Source of the DNA: Leptospira sp. 96542
Lineage (GTDB): Bacteria; Spirochaetota; Leptospiria; Leptospirales; Leptospiraceae
Direction: 5' to 3'
Assembly (NCBI GenBank): GCA_029310945.1
Contig: JARJFC010000025.1
Span: 1-61,579 of the forward strand
DNA length: 61,579 nucleotides
The position numbers and the translations under genes are program-made. A model generated the notes under the pieces. The model made no database searches. It was not told where the DNA came from and was given only the letters and a program-made list of their open reading frames with translations. Below are positions 1 to 8,865 of this stretch, one piece after another. Each line of letters starts with the position of its first letter. Within the stretch, counting starts at the first letter, position 1.

Positions 1-288
1 ATCTTGGAAAATAGATGGAGGAAGTAATTCACCGATTTTTAGTAAAAATTGTCTTTCTGAAGAAACTTCTGTATGCAATATAAAGTTGGATTCAATTAAT
101 TCCCTTTTGATGGAAGTTTCTAATTTGGAATCAACATTGATATGAATTTTAATATTATCAAATACAGATAACAGCCGTTTTTCGAAAGAAACCCATAACT
201 TTGGATCAAACTTTTCGGAAAGATATTGAATTGATTTAGAGTCTAAATAGACGGAAGCAAAGGCTGGTGAATATGATTTTCGGTTCAT
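1..288 (-). CDS. Hypothetical protein, N-terminal part only (cut by window edge)
   Basis: The reading frame is open from an ATG at 288 to the window edge, giving 96 codons with no stop, so only the amino-terminal part is present. The protein starts MNRKSYSPAF and is mixed alpha/beta in character, with no signal peptide, membrane segment or motif that I recognise. Its start lies one base after the stop of the upstream SurA-like gene, so the two are surely co-transcribed with lysC as a minus-strand operon. The function is unknown; the missing carboxy-terminal part could change that. Confidence 0.75.
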   Translation of the reverse strand, partial: MNRKSYSPAFASVYLDSKSIQYLSEKFDPKLWVSFEKRLLSVFDNIKIHINVDSKLETSIKRELIESNFILHTEVSSERQFLLKIGELLPPSIFQD

Positions 289-289
289 A

Positions 290-1312
290 TCAGTCTATAT
301 TGTATTTTTCTTCGGGGTTAGATATATTTTGTTCTTTTGTATAAATTGGATCAAAAATTGTGATCGAAGTATTTTTTCTTGTATTTGCTATCCAATCTTC
401 AAAGGACGATTGTTCTTTGTCGCGAAAAAGTAAACCCTGGATTCCTTTTCGCACTGCATCGAGAGGGGTTGGTCGCATACCTTCCACGATTACCAAACAG
501 TATCGTTTTCTTTCGTCTCGATAAACTTCAGAAATTCTGCCTTGGCCTCCAACTTGCGATAATACGGAAGCAGTCGTAGGTTGAGTCTTAAAAAGTTCAA
601 AAGTTGGAATCCAATTGATGAGGCCACCACTGATCCGATACCTAGATTCGTTCCTTGGGCCAGAAGCCACCAAACGGAAGAAAGATGGGTCTTTTAAAGA
701 TTTGTCGCGGATATCGTTAAGCTCTTTGAAAACTTTACTTTCTTCATCAATGGAAGAGTTGGCGGGTGTGAATATGATTTCGCGAAACTTAAACTCAAAC
801 CCAACTTTGGATTTATTTTTATTATACCAGTTTTGAATTTCTTGTTCTGATGGAAGAGGGGGCGAAACTTTGATTTGTAAAAGTTGTCCTTTTTTGATTT
901 GGTAAGGAAGGTCGTCTAACCAAACATCGTAAGGCAAACCAAATTGTTGTTGTACGCTACGTTTGAAAGCTTCGATGTCGGTGATGCCTTGCATTTCCAT
1001 ACGTTTTTGGATTTCTGCTTCAATTCGTTTTTCATTGATTTGAACCGATTCTTCCTCAGCGGCAATGTCAACTATGGCTCGATCTATGAGAAAGTCCAAA
1101 ACCTGCGAATGTAAAGACCCTTTCTTTTTATATGAGGGAAAAAACCGAGTTAGGTTTTTGTATTTTTCGACTCCTCTTTCAAAATCAATAGATGAAATTG
1201 CTTTGGGACCAACAATTGCCATCACAGAATTAAGGGATTCGTAAGGAATGATTTGGGAAGGAATCGCAAACAGCAAAATGAGGCAAATGAAAAATCGAAC
1301 TACTGTTTGCAT
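290..1312 (-). CDS. SurA-like periplasmic chaperone / peptidyl-prolyl isomerase-type protein
   Basis: A 340-residue exported protein. Residues 1-23 form a Sec signal peptide (MQTVVRFFICLILLFAIPSQ). The next part, about 27-150, has the SurA N-domain pattern: 'SVMAIVGPKAISSIDFERGV' followed by helices including 'QVLDFLIDRAIVDIAAEEE' and 'INEKRIEAEIQKRME'. The region from about 150 to 300 looks like a weak parvulin-type rotamase domain (FREIIFTP, GGLINWIP). By family, SurA proteins escort unfolded outer-membrane proteins through the periplasm. It lies nine bases after lysC and one base before the next gene, so it is mid-operon. Whether isomerase activity is kept cannot be judged from sequence alone. 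Confidence 0.75.
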   Translation of the reverse strand: MQTVVRFFICLILLFAIPSQIIPYESLNSVMAIVGPKAISSIDFERGVEKYKNLTRFFPSYKKKGSLHSQVLDFLIDRAIVDIAAEEESVQINEKRIEAEIQKRMEMQGITDIEAFKRSVQQQFGLPYDVWLDDLPYQIKKGQLLQIKVSPPLPSEQEIQNWYNKNKSKVGFEFKFREIIFTPANSSIDEESKVFKELNDIRDKSLKDPSFFRLVASGPRNESRYRISGGLINWIPTFELFKTQPTTASVLSQVGGQGRISEVYRDERKRYCLVIVEGMRPTPLDAVRKGIQGLLFRDKEQSSFEDWIANTRKNTSITIFDPIYTKEQNISNPEEKYNID

Positions 1313-1321
1313 GGTTATTAT

Positions 1322-2536
1322 TTAACCGATGAAGGTTGTGTGTAAAGCCTTTACCGCTTCTTCCGCTTGGTTTTGTTTGATCACACAAGAAATTTTGATT
1401 TCCGATGTTGAGATCATTTCGATGTTGATGTTTTTTTCCGCCAAAGCTTGGAACATATTGGCAGCCACACCCACATGGGATTTCATACCCACTCCCACTG
1501 CAGAAACAATGGAAATATTTTCATCAATCTCTGCTCTACCATTACCATGATCTTTTGCGTAGGTATCAATGATGGGTTTTGCGGCAGCAATGTCTTTTTT
1601 GGCAATCGTAAAAGAAATGGTATTGATCCCATCTCTCGGCGAGGACTGAACGATCACATCCACGATCACATCTTTATTGGCAAGTTGGGTGAATAGTTCT
1701 GCTGCAATTCCTGGTTTGTCTTTTACATCGGCAATGGTAACACGTGCTTGGTCACCCTTTGCAGTCACACCGCTCACTTTCATTTTTTCCATAATTTTAT
1801 CCTCACTCATTACCAAAGTTCCTGGTTTATCATGAAAACTGGAACGTACATGGATCACTACATTGTAATTCATCCCCAATTCAACACTGCGTGAATGCAA
1901 AACACCAGCACCAAGGCTTGCGAGTTCCAACATTTCTTCGTAAGTGATTTGTTTGTGCATCTTCGCTGTGGGGATTTTTCGTGGATCGGCTGTATAAACA
2001 CCATCCACATCAGTATAAATTTCACATTCATCAGCACCGAGGGCAGCAGCCAAAGCCACAGCGGAAGTATCACTCCCACCACGCCCTAAGGTCACAATGT
2101 TTTCGTCTTTATCAATGCCCTGGAAACCAGCAACAATCACAACCCGGCCTTTATCGAAGGCAGCATCAATCCTTGTGCGGTCGATCATTTCAATTTTTGC
2201 GTTAGAAAAATTTCCATCTGTGAGGATCTTCACCTGCGATCCAGTGAATGATTGGGCAGGCACTCCAATTTCATTCAAAGCAATGGCGAGGAGTGCTATG
2301 GAAACTTGTTCCCCCGTTGAGAGGAGCATGTCCATTTCGCGTTTCGGGGGATTTTTGGAGATTGCATCTGCTAAATCCACCAATTCATCTGTCGTGTGTC
2401 CCATGGCAGAAACAACAACAGCAACTTTATGGCCTTCGTCGTGGTAACGTTTGATCCGTTTGGCCACATTTTGGATTTTGGTGGTGTCTCCCACAGAAGT
2501 CCCACCGTATTTTTGGACAACGATTTTCGATGACAT
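1322..2536 (-). CDS. lysC: Aspartate kinase
   Basis: Phosphorylates aspartate to aspartyl-phosphate, the first step toward lysine, threonine, methionine and diaminopimelate. The 404-residue length is normal for the monofunctional enzyme. The amino-acid kinase domain carries KYGGTS at residues 9-14, a STGE motif near 74-77, [13 protein letters not shown] near 155 and [12 protein letters not shown] near 178. Two ACT regulatory domains fill roughly residues 265-404, so feedback inhibition by lysine and/or threonine is expected from the family. It is the first gene of a minus-strand operon running into the SurA-like gene. The ATG start follows directly after the intergenic stretch shared with the divergent desaturase. 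Confidence 0.95.
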   Translation of the reverse strand: MSSKIVVQKYGGTSVGDTTKIQNVAKRIKRYHDEGHKVAVVVSAMGHTTDELVDLADAISKNPPKREMDMLLSTGEQVSIALLAIALNEIGVPAQSFTGSQVKILTDGNFSNAKIEMIDRTRIDAAFDKGRVVIVAGFQGIDKDENIVTLGRGGSDTSAVALAAALGADECEIYTDVDGVYTADPRKIPTAKMHKQITYEEMLELASLGAGVLHSRSVELGMNYNVVIHVRSSFHDKPGTLVMSEDKIMEKMKVSGVTAKGDQARVTIADVKDKPGIAAELFTQLANKDVIVDVIVQSSPRDGINTISFTIAKKDIAAAKPIIDTYAKDHGNGRAEIDENISIVSAVGVGMKSHVGVAANMFQALAEKNINIEMISTSEIKISCVIKQNQAEEAVKALHTTFIG

Positions 2537-2638
2537 GGGTATATGGTCAGGGTCGGGTACCCAAATCGGGAATCAAGTAGAATGAATTTTTTTGCAACCA
2601 ATGGGGACAGTCGGGCTCCTATATTTTAGGAACTAGTT

Positions 2639-3568
2639 ATGAATTCGACCCAATCTACCGTTTCGCCAGTGGTGAAACAACAAGCACCCTTTCTCTTCTT
2701 TGTCTTATTTTTGCTCATCCAAGCGACCGTTTTGACAGTATTGACAGTCCCTTTCACTTGGGAATTGTTTTGGTTGGCCGTTGGTTCGTATTTTTTGCGG
2801 ATGTTTGGAATCACTGGAGCTTATCACCGCTATTTTTCTCATGCATCGTTCAAAACTTCACGTGTTTTCCAATTTGTTTTGGCTTGGATCGGTTCCATGG
2901 CCATGCAAAAAGGAGTCCTCTGGTGGGCTGCTCACCATCGAAACCACCATAAATATTCAGATACGGATAAAGACATCCATTCTCCTTCCAAAAAAGGTTT
3001 TTGGTATTCCCATATGTTATGGTTTTTGAAGGACGAATACAACGATTACGAAGCCAAACTCATCCCCGATTTTTATAAATACCCCGAACTGCGCTTGTTG
3101 GACAAATACCATTGGGTGGCTCCACTCAGTTATGCGGTGATTTTATACGCCATCGGTGGTTGGGCTTGGCTTGTTTATGGGTATGCTCTTGCTACTTTCA
3201 TTTTAGGCCATGCTACTTGGACCATCAATTCGCTTTCCCATGTTTATGGGTCGGTTCGGTTTGATTCGAGAGACACCAGTAAAAATAACTTCTGGCTTGC
3301 AATCCTCACTATGGGAGAAGGCTGGCATAACAACCATCACCACTACTGTTCTTCGGTGAACCAAGGGTTTTATTGGTATGAAGTGGATGTAACATATTAT
3401 ATTCTAAAGTTTTTGAGTTTCTTTGGAATCGTTTGGGACTTAAAAAAACCACCCCAAAAGGTTTTGGAAGAAGGTCGTCGTCGTGACGAAGAAAAACGAT
3501 TGGCTAGGTCACAACCCAAAATTAGAACCAAAACAAAAATGGAAGTGGCGAGTGTTACCAGTCGGTAA
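2639..3568 (+). CDS. Membrane fatty acid desaturase (acyl-CoA delta-9 type)
   Basis: A 309-residue di-iron integral membrane desaturase that would put a cis double bond into saturated acyl chains. All three histidine boxes are present: HRYFSH at 63-68, HHRNHH at 99-104 and HNNHH at 230-234. Four hydrophobic spans lie around 17-38, 42-60, 78-95 and 160-195, which is the usual topology. The charged, lysine-arginine rich tail (from about 270) faces the cytoplasm by family precedent. A purine-rich AGGAACT lies just before the ATG. It is transcribed alone, divergently from lysC. It probably tunes membrane fluidity; the exact position specificity cannot be read from sequence. Confidence 0.92.
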   Translation: MNSTQSTVSPVVKQQAPFLFFVLFLLIQATVLTVLTVPFTWELFWLAVGSYFLRMFGITGAYHRYFSHASFKTSRVFQFVLAWIGSMAMQKGVLWWAAHHRNHHKYSDTDKDIHSPSKKGFWYSHMLWFLKDEYNDYEAKLIPDFYKYPELRLLDKYHWVAPLSYAVILYAIGGWAWLVYGYALATFILGHATWTINSLSHVYGSVRFDSRDTSKNNFWLAILTMGEGWHNNHHHYCSSVNQGFYWYEVDVTYYILKFLSFFGIVWDLKKPPQKVLEEGRRRDEEKRLARSQPKIRTKTKMEVASVTSR

Positions 3569-3587
3569 CGGTATTTGATATTTTTTT
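3554..3587 (+). terminator. Weak hairpin plus T-run after the desaturase gene
   Basis: GTTACC and GGTAAC (3554-3559 and 3564-3569) form a 6-bp stem with an AGTC loop; the right arm covers the stop codon of the desaturase gene. Seven T residues follow at 3581-3587, about 11 bases after the stem, which is farther than usual. It may end plus-strand transcription before the convergent minus-strand gene. Confidence 0.3.
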
Positions 3588-4089
3588 AGACCCCCAATCG
3601 TTTGCGGATGTTTGGGGGTATTTCCGAAATAGAATCGTATCGTTTTTTTTTGCCACCAGGGAGCGATACATAATAAAACCCGTTGATCATTTCTAAAAAA
3701 TAATCCTCTCCTTTTTCACCAAGCGAACGTTTATCGAGCTCTTTCACCATGAGTTTGTATTTTTGCGGTAATAGATCCCAGTTCATATAATTGGTAACAA
3801 CACCTTTGTCGTTCACTGTATAGGCTCCATCTTGGTGGAGGATTTTTGTGCCGTTGTAATCAAAAACTTCCATAACCTGGAGGTTTGTGTCTTTTTTTGT
3901 TTTGGGATTCGATTTGGAATTTGCCCCTCCACTTGCATTTGGGTCGCCAGCTGACGGTTTGTTTTTGGAGTTTGTAAGGTTTGGTTTTTTGCGGAGTCCA
4001 CCAAACAAAAGTAAAAACGCCCCTGCCAAAATTAAGGCGATAAAAAGATACGTTTCTGTTCTGGAAAGATCAAATAAATAACGCCACAT
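3586..4089 (-). CDS. Hypothetical protein with N-terminal membrane anchor
   Basis: A 167-residue protein not assigned to a family. One membrane helix lies at about residues 14-30 (YLFIALILAGAFLLLFGG), followed by a basic, Asn/Ser/Lys-rich low-complexity linker to about residue 68 and then a small folded region (residues 70-167) with 'VMEVFDYNGTKILHQDGAYT'. This suggests a single-pass anchor with one small soluble domain. Its ATG overlaps the TAA of the upstream small gene by one base (TAATG), so the two are translationally coupled. It ends convergently against the desaturase gene. The function is unknown. Confidence 0.7.
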   Translation of the reverse strand: MWRYLFDLSRTETYLFIALILAGAFLLLFGGLRKKPNLTNSKNKPSAGDPNASGGANSKSNPKTKKDTNLQVMEVFDYNGTKILHQDGAYTVNDKGVVTNYMNWDLLPQKYKLMVKELDKRSLGEKGEDYFLEMINGFYYVSLPGGKKKRYDSISEIPPNIRKRLGV

Positions 4090-4397
4090 TAGTTGAAGTT
4101 TAAGGTTGTGATGCTCACGCAGGTTTCTGACAGAGGATAACCATCATTCCACTTCATACAATCGGTGAGTTCAATGGCTTTGATACAAAGATCCAAGTCG
4201 GATTTTTTTGCTCGCCCCAAAATGAGCGAGGCGGGCAAACGATTGGCTCCACAACTCGCATTCTTTAAAGAATAGGCAGTCACAATTTTTTGGTTCCCTT
4301 CTTGTGCTTGGTAGAATAGATCATCTTGGCTTTGTAAACAATCCGAAAATAAAAAGAAAATGGGAAAAAGAAATCGAGCGGGTGAGAAAAGTTTCAT
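4089..4397 (-). CDS. Small exported cysteine-containing protein
   Basis: A 102-residue protein with a hydrophobic leader (MKLFSPARFLFPIFFLF) followed by SDCLQSQ, which may be a lipobox (Cys20) or a signal-peptidase I site. The mature part holds four more cysteines (near 49, 71, 79 and 92), which could form disulphides in the periplasm; 'DLCIKAIELTDCMKWNDGYP' is the most structured stretch. It overlaps the upstream gene by four bases (ATGA) and the downstream gene by one base, so it is embedded in a tight operon. No family is recognised. Confidence 0.65.
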   Translation of the reverse strand: MKLFSPARFLFPIFFLFSDCLQSQDDLFYQAQEGNQKIVTAYSLKNASCGANRLPASLILGRAKKSDLDLCIKAIELTDCMKWNDGYPLSETCVSITTLNFN

Positions 4398-4918
4398 TTT
4401 TTCAATTTGATTTTTGTTCGTTCTGAAACTGGTACTGGAATTTTGCCTACACTGGATTGGACGTTCACTACACCTTTCAATTCAAACTCGACGGAGTTTC
4501 GGTTACTCCCTAAGATCTGCATCCCTAGTTGTAAAATTTTCTGTTGGATCCCACCTTTTGCGTCGGAAATGAGTTTCAATTCTATTTGTTTTGTTGCACC
4601 AGATTCAATGATGATTTCTTCCGATTGGGAGAGTTTGCCGATAAAATCGGTTTTATCGTTTGTAATCAGGTAAACGTCCAAATCAAACTCGTACACAGTG
4701 ACAGCACTTTCATTTGGATTTTCGATCGAAACCAAAGGATACAATTCAATATTGGGGAAGATGGGAAAATTTGGATTGGGAACAAGTACCGCTCTGACCG
4801 TGACAAGGTTCAGTTTGCAGTTTTTTAAATTGGATAAATTTTTTTTCGCATCACTGATGCAATGCGAAAAAAATAAAACAATGATGAATAAAAATATTTT
4901 TTTAAGATTTGGGACCAA
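4394..4918 (-). CDS. LEA2 (WHy-domain)-like lipoprotein
   Basis: A 174-residue protein with a lipoprotein signal ending in LFFSHC. The mature region resembles the LEA type 2 / WHy beta-sandwich: 'SIENPNESAVTVYEFDLDVY' matches the typical 'NPN...V...Y.v.v' core, and 'ESGATKQIELKL' is the second conserved strand set. In bacteria such domains are found in envelope lipoproteins linked to stress or desiccation, but the molecular role is not established. The start is TTG at 4918, inside the end of the upstream oxidoreductase gene (17-base overlap), which implies coupled translation. The family call is moderate; the lipoprotein call is stronger. Confidence 0.65.
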   Translation of the reverse strand: MVPNLKKIFLFIIVLFFSHCISDAKKNLSNLKNCKLNLVTVRAVLVPNPNFPIFPNIELYPLVSIENPNESAVTVYEFDLDVYLITNDKTDFIGKLSQSEEIIIESGATKQIELKLISDAKGGIQQKILQLGMQILGSNRNSVEFELKGVVNVQSSVGKIPVPVSERTKIKLKK

Positions 4919-5888
4919 ATACTACCTTACCCTCTGTCATATGGTTTTTATAGAATTCCAATCCCTCTTCAAAATTTTCAAAATCAAATTTTTTATTAAT
5001 TTTAGTTTGGAAAATTGTTTTTAAATGTTTTTGGGCTTCTAACGCTTGGTTTTGGAATTCTTTCAATCCAATTTGATAGATCCAAGAGGACAACCAAAAT
5101 CCTTCGACTTTTTTGTTTTGAAAGATCATAATTCCTGCATTGATAGGGAATGGTTTTTCTGATAATGCACCATAACAAACAATTTTTCCGGCATATGGCA
5201 TACATTCGAGTAGAGCCTTTGCTGTATCACCTGCCACTGCATCGATGGCATAGGTTGCATTCAATCGTTTGGAGATTTTGAAAAGTTCTTTTGCGAAATT
5301 TGGCGATTCGGAATTGAGAATGTTTTCGGCTCCTATGGCCAAAAGTGTTTCTTCTTGTTCTTTCTTTCGCACAACATTGATTAGTGGAATATTTTTTTCT
5401 TTGCACAGACGAACCACCATTTTACCAAGAGCGGAAGCAGATGCTGTCTGGATCATAGCAGGATGGTTTTCCTTTTGGCATTTATCGACCATGGCCCAAG
5501 CTGTCATAGGGTTTACAAAAAAAGAACTACCCTCATCCAAACTGATTGTGTCGAGTAGGGGGAGGCAGTTTTCTTCTGTGGTGATCATATATTCTGCCCA
5601 AGAACCGTCGTTTTGGGGGGCAACACAAGAGACCTTCATTCCTACTTTCAAAGAGGAAACAGCAGAACCCACTGCATCTACAGTGCCACTGGCCTCAAAT
5701 CCCGCACTGACAGGAGCCTTTTTTTTGAAACCATACAAACCGCGGATGAACATAAGGTCGGAAGGATTGATTGGCGAAGCGTAGATTTTGATCCGTACTT
5801 CATTGTCTTTGGGGACGGGAATTTCCTTTTCTCTCAGCTCGAGTACTGGGTTTGTTTCATCGTATTTAAGAATGGTTACTGCTTTCAT
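4902..5888 (-). CDS. MDR-superfamily quinone oxidoreductase-like protein
   Basis: About 328 residues of the medium-chain dehydrogenase/reductase fold. The N-terminal GroES-like half has 'YASPINPSDLMFIRGLYG' and 'AGFEASGTVDAVG'. The Rossmann half begins near 'QTASASALGKMVVRLCKEK', a variant of the usual AxGgvG nucleotide loop, and later 'GKIVCYGALS'. No zinc-binding cysteine cluster is visible, so this is the zinc-free quinone-oxidoreductase type using NAD(P)H; the substrate is unknown. A GTG codon three codons upstream (5897) could also start it, but the ATG gives the family's usual MKAV beginning. It is first in an operon with three envelope proteins. Confidence 0.82.
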   Translation of the reverse strand: MKAVTILKYDETNPVLELREKEIPVPKDNEVRIKIYASPINPSDLMFIRGLYGFKKKAPVSAGFEASGTVDAVGSAVSSLKVGMKVSCVAPQNDGSWAEYMITTEENCLPLLDTISLDEGSSFFVNPMTAWAMVDKCQKENHPAMIQTASASALGKMVVRLCKEKNIPLINVVRKKEQEETLLAIGAENILNSESPNFAKELFKISKRLNATYAIDAVAGDTAKALLECMPYAGKIVCYGALSEKPFPINAGIMIFQNKKVEGFWLSSWIYQIGLKEFQNQALEAQKHLKTIFQTKINKKFDFENFEEGLEFYKNHMTEGKVVFGPKS

Positions 5889-5956
5889 CACGTCCACTAC
5901 GAGGTTTTAAAATCTGCTTGCCAACACTTTCTTTTTTTGCAAAAAATTTGTACTGG

Positions 5957-6757
5957 ATGTTGTCAAAATTAAAATCCTTACCTTTGGAAACCGTTGTAGG
6001 TTTTGCTTTTGTGGGCATCCTAGGTTTTGCATTTTTTGCCACGGTAATCGAACCAGATAAACCTGCGAAAAAATACCCATACCGTTTGTCTTTATTTTAT
6101 TCTCGTATTGATGGGATCAAAGAAGGCACGGAAGTTAGAATACTCGGTCTACCGAAAGGCTATGTGGCACATATTGACACTCGTCCTATCCTTGATGTAC
6201 CTGATAGGCGATTTTTGGACAATAACATGGATCATGCGATCGAACTCCATATTGCCTTGGAAGTTCCATTGACCTTATGGGATAATTATGAAGTGGATTT
6301 CCAAACCCTCTCTGTGTTTTCCAATCGAGTCATCAATATCAATCCAGGAAGTTCGGATGGCAAACGTTCGTTTTTTAAACCTACTTTCCAAGAAGGGGAA
6401 AAAACTCCCGACTACCTTCCATCAGCACGTTATTTTGATGATTTTTTCCGCGCTTCATCCGCAGCCTTGGACGAAAATAGAGAAGATGTCCATCGAATCA
6501 CCATGGATCTTCGTTCCATTACAGACAAACTCAACCAAACTGAAGGAACCATCCCTAAACTACTTGGTAGTACCGAAATGTATGACGAACTTGTTACCAC
6601 TGTGAAAGATGCAGAAACTTTAGGCAAAGAAGGCAGACGTTATATGGAAAGTTCAAGGAATATGGAAAATACTATGCCCATCCCGTTTATCATCACCGCT
6701 TCTTTTTACGGAAGAACAACTCCCATCACTGGTAGAAGGATTGGTCCTCAGAATTAA
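5957..6757 (+). CDS. MCE/MlaD-family lipid transport protein
   Basis: A 266-residue protein with an N-terminal membrane helix (LPLETVVGFAFVGILGFAFF) and one MCE domain near residues 40-150, seen in 'RIDGIKEGTEVRILGLPKGY'. MCE proteins form periplasmic hexamers that move lipids between the membranes with an MlaE-type permease. No permease or ATPase gene lies next to it here. The C-terminal third is helical with 'MDLRSITDKLNQTEGTIPKL', as in other MCE proteins. I chose the ATG at 5957; a TTG at 5918 is in frame but adds a sequence with no family match. Its TAA overlaps the next ATG by one base. Confidence 0.82.
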   Translation: MLSKLKSLPLETVVGFAFVGILGFAFFATVIEPDKPAKKYPYRLSLFYSRIDGIKEGTEVRILGLPKGYVAHIDTRPILDVPDRRFLDNNMDHAIELHIALEVPLTLWDNYEVDFQTLSVFSNRVININPGSSDGKRSFFKPTFQEGEKTPDYLPSARYFDDFFRASSAALDENREDVHRITMDLRSITDKLNQTEGTIPKLLGSTEMYDELVTTVKDAETLGKEGRRYMESSRNMENTMPIPFIITASFYGRTTPITGRRIGPQN

Positions 6758-7836
6758 TGAAAATTGCAATCATCCATGACTGGTTAACAGGTATGAGGGG
6801 AGGAGAGGTTGTTCTAAATAGCCTTCTCAAAGCATTTCCAAGTGCAGATTTATTTACACTTTTTTACACCAAAGGAAAGTTAAACGAAAGAATAGAATCT
6901 CGTAAAATCACCACTGCGTTTACGAATCGTTTACCTTTTAAAGAAAAATACTATCGTTATTATTTGCCTTTGTTTCCAACAGCCATTGAATCGTTGGATT
7001 TAAAAGATTATGATGTGGTGCTCAGTTCATCACATTGTGTGGCAAAGGGAGTTATCCCTCACCCTGACAGTTTACATATAAGTTATGTCCATAGCCCCAT
7101 GCGGTATGTTTGGGATATGTATTACGATTATTTTCCAAACAGAACTGGATTCAAATTTTTGATGTTACAAGGTATTGCCAATTATTTAAGAACTTGGGAC
7201 AGTGCTTCTGCCAACCGTGTGGATTACTTTACATGTAACTCGCATTTTGTGGGGAGACGGATCCAAAAATATTATCGGCGTGACTACAAAATCATTTATC
7301 CTCCTTGTTTGCCAGAAGGGTTTCGGGTGAACGATCATTCCAAAGAAGATTTTTATTTGATGGTATCGGCTTTTGCACCGTACAAACGGATTGACCTTGC
7401 CATTGAAGCTTTCCGCGAAAATGGAAAACCCCTCATACTCGTTGGGGGCGGGCAGGAAGAAGGAAAGATCGCAAAATCCCTCCCGAAAAATATTGTTTGG
7501 AAAAAGGGTCTCACCCGGACAGAAGTGGTCGAACTTTATAAAAAGGCAAGGGGGTTTATATTTCCGGGTATGGAAGACTTTGGGATCACCCCCGTGGAAG
7601 CCCAAGCCTATGCTACCCCTGTCATTGCCTATGCCAAAGGAGGGGCTTTGGAATCGGTGCAGGCAGGCAAAACAGGATTATTTTTTGCTGAACAGACGGC
7701 AAAATCTTTGAATGAAGCCATCAAACTAGCTGAAAAAACCAGTTTCAAACGCCGCGATTTCCAAAAATCCATCGATCGGTTTACGGAAGAAAAATTCGTA
7801 ACTGAAATCCGAAAGGCAGTCGATAGACATAAATAG
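6757..7836 (+). CDS. Glycosyltransferase family 4
   Basis: A 359-residue GT-B retaining glycosyltransferase. The N-terminal domain begins MKIAIIHDWLTGMRGGEVV, the typical acceptor-side glycine loop, and has SYVHSPMRYVWD. The C-terminal nucleotide-sugar domain has 'VSAFAPYKRIDLAIEAF', 'LVGGGQEE' and the EX7E region 'PGMEDFGITPVEAQAYATPV'. The overall pattern resembles WbaZ-like mannosyl or related transferases of LPS and polysaccharide assembly. Its start overlaps the MCE gene stop by one base. It lies ahead of the motor genes and kdsB, which fits an envelope role, but donor and acceptor are not determinable here. Confidence 0.88.
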   Translation: MKIAIIHDWLTGMRGGEVVLNSLLKAFPSADLFTLFYTKGKLNERIESRKITTAFTNRLPFKEKYYRYYLPLFPTAIESLDLKDYDVVLSSSHCVAKGVIPHPDSLHISYVHSPMRYVWDMYYDYFPNRTGFKFLMLQGIANYLRTWDSASANRVDYFTCNSHFVGRRIQKYYRRDYKIIYPPCLPEGFRVNDHSKEDFYLMVSAFAPYKRIDLAIEAFRENGKPLILVGGGQEEGKIAKSLPKNIVWKKGLTRTEVVELYKKARGFIFPGMEDFGITPVEAQAYATPVIAYAKGGALESVQAGKTGLFFAEQTAKSLNEAIKLAEKTSFKRRDFQKSIDRFTEEKFVTEIRKAVDRHK

Positions 7837-7855
7837 AAATCTCTAGGGGGATCTC

Positions 7856-8071
7856 TTGGTTATCCTTCATCGGCTAAAAGGTGCAGAATTTGTTCTCAAT
7901 GCAGATTTGATTGAGACAGTGGAAGCAAATCCAGATACGATCATCACTCTTGTGAATGAAAAAAAATTCATTGTACAGGAGTCGGTTGCAGACGTTCTTG
8001 AAAAAGTGGTCACTTATAAAACAAGGATCCACCGTTTACCCATAGCCAAAACAGAGAGCGGAGAAGAGTAA
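7856..8071 (+). CDS. flbD: Flagellar protein FlbD
   Basis: A 71-residue protein with the full FlbD pattern: 'VILHRLKGAEFVLNADLIET' followed by 'VEANPDTIITLVNEKKFIV'. FlbD is a small motility protein encoded beside motA in spirochaetes and some Firmicutes; its exact role is not well defined. The start is TTG at 7856, supported by the strong CTAGGGGGA ribosome-binding site a few bases upstream. The gene is three bases from motA, so it opens the motor operon. Confidence 0.92.
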   Translation: MVILHRLKGAEFVLNADLIETVEANPDTIITLVNEKKFIVQESVADVLEKVVTYKTRIHRLPIAKTESGEE

Positions 8072-8074
8072 AAA

Positions 8075-8857
8075 ATGGATATAGCTACAGTCATTGGTTT
8101 GGGTCTTGGACTTGCCCTTATGTTACTTGGGGTTGTCTCTGGTGGATTGTCTATCACAGACCTCCTTGACATTCCTTCCATTATGATCACCTTCGGGGGT
8201 GCGGCCGCTGCCACTATCATTTCTTTTCCTTGGACATCCACTATTGGTGTGGGTGCTGTTACTAAAAAGGCATTCCAAAATCCAAGTTCGGATTTGCCTG
8301 GCCTCATCACAACACTCGTGAGTTTTTCTGAAAAGGCTCGTCGGGAAGGGCTACTTGCTCTGGAAGATGATATCAATGAATTGCCAGAAGAGTTTTTGAA
8401 AAAGGGAATCCAACTTGTTGTGGATGGAACTGACCCTGAACTTGTAAGAAATATTATGGAAACCGAAATTGGAAACACTGCCCAGCGCCATGCTTATGGT
8501 CGGGCATGGTGGGATGCTTACGCTGGTTTTGCGCCAGGTTTCGGGATGCTTGGGACACTCGTTGGTCTTGTGGGGATGTTAAAAAACTTAGGTGGAGGGG
8601 ATGCGAGTGCCATCGGTCAAGGTATGGCGACAGCCCTTATTACAACACTTTATGGGTCACTTGCTCAGAACTTATTTGCAGCTCCCATTGTTCGTAAACT
8701 CACTCGCCGTTCGGAAGATGAACTTGTCATCAAACAAGTGATGGTGGAAGGAACTCTTTCGATCCAATCGGGTGACAACCCAAGGATTGTAAAAGAGAAA
8801 CTTGCGAGTTTCTTAACTCCTTCAGAACGTGATGCATTGAAGGATGAAGGAGACTAA
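8075..8857 (+). CDS. motA: Flagellar motor stator protein MotA
   Basis: A 260-residue inner-membrane stator subunit that, with MotB, forms the ion channel driving flagellar rotation. Two N-terminal helices (about 1-22 and 30-52) are followed by a long cytoplasmic loop with 'SFSEKARREGLLALEDDINE', then two C-terminal helices in 'YAGFAPGFGMLGTLVGLVGM' and 'GMATALITTLYGSLAQNLF'. The conserved proline-containing and glycine-rich helix-3 motif is intact. In spirochaetes the product would drive the periplasmic flagella. It sits between flbD and motB with gaps of 3 and 8 bases. Confidence 0.96.
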   Translation: MDIATVIGLGLGLALMLLGVVSGGLSITDLLDIPSIMITFGGAAAATIISFPWTSTIGVGAVTKKAFQNPSSDLPGLITTLVSFSEKARREGLLALEDDINELPEEFLKKGIQLVVDGTDPELVRNIMETEIGNTAQRHAYGRAWWDAYAGFAPGFGMLGTLVGLVGMLKNLGGGDASAIGQGMATALITTLYGSLAQNLFAAPIVRKLTRRSEDELVIKQVMVEGTLSIQSGDNPRIVKEKLASFLTPSERDALKDEGD

Positions 8858-8865
8858 CATCCGTC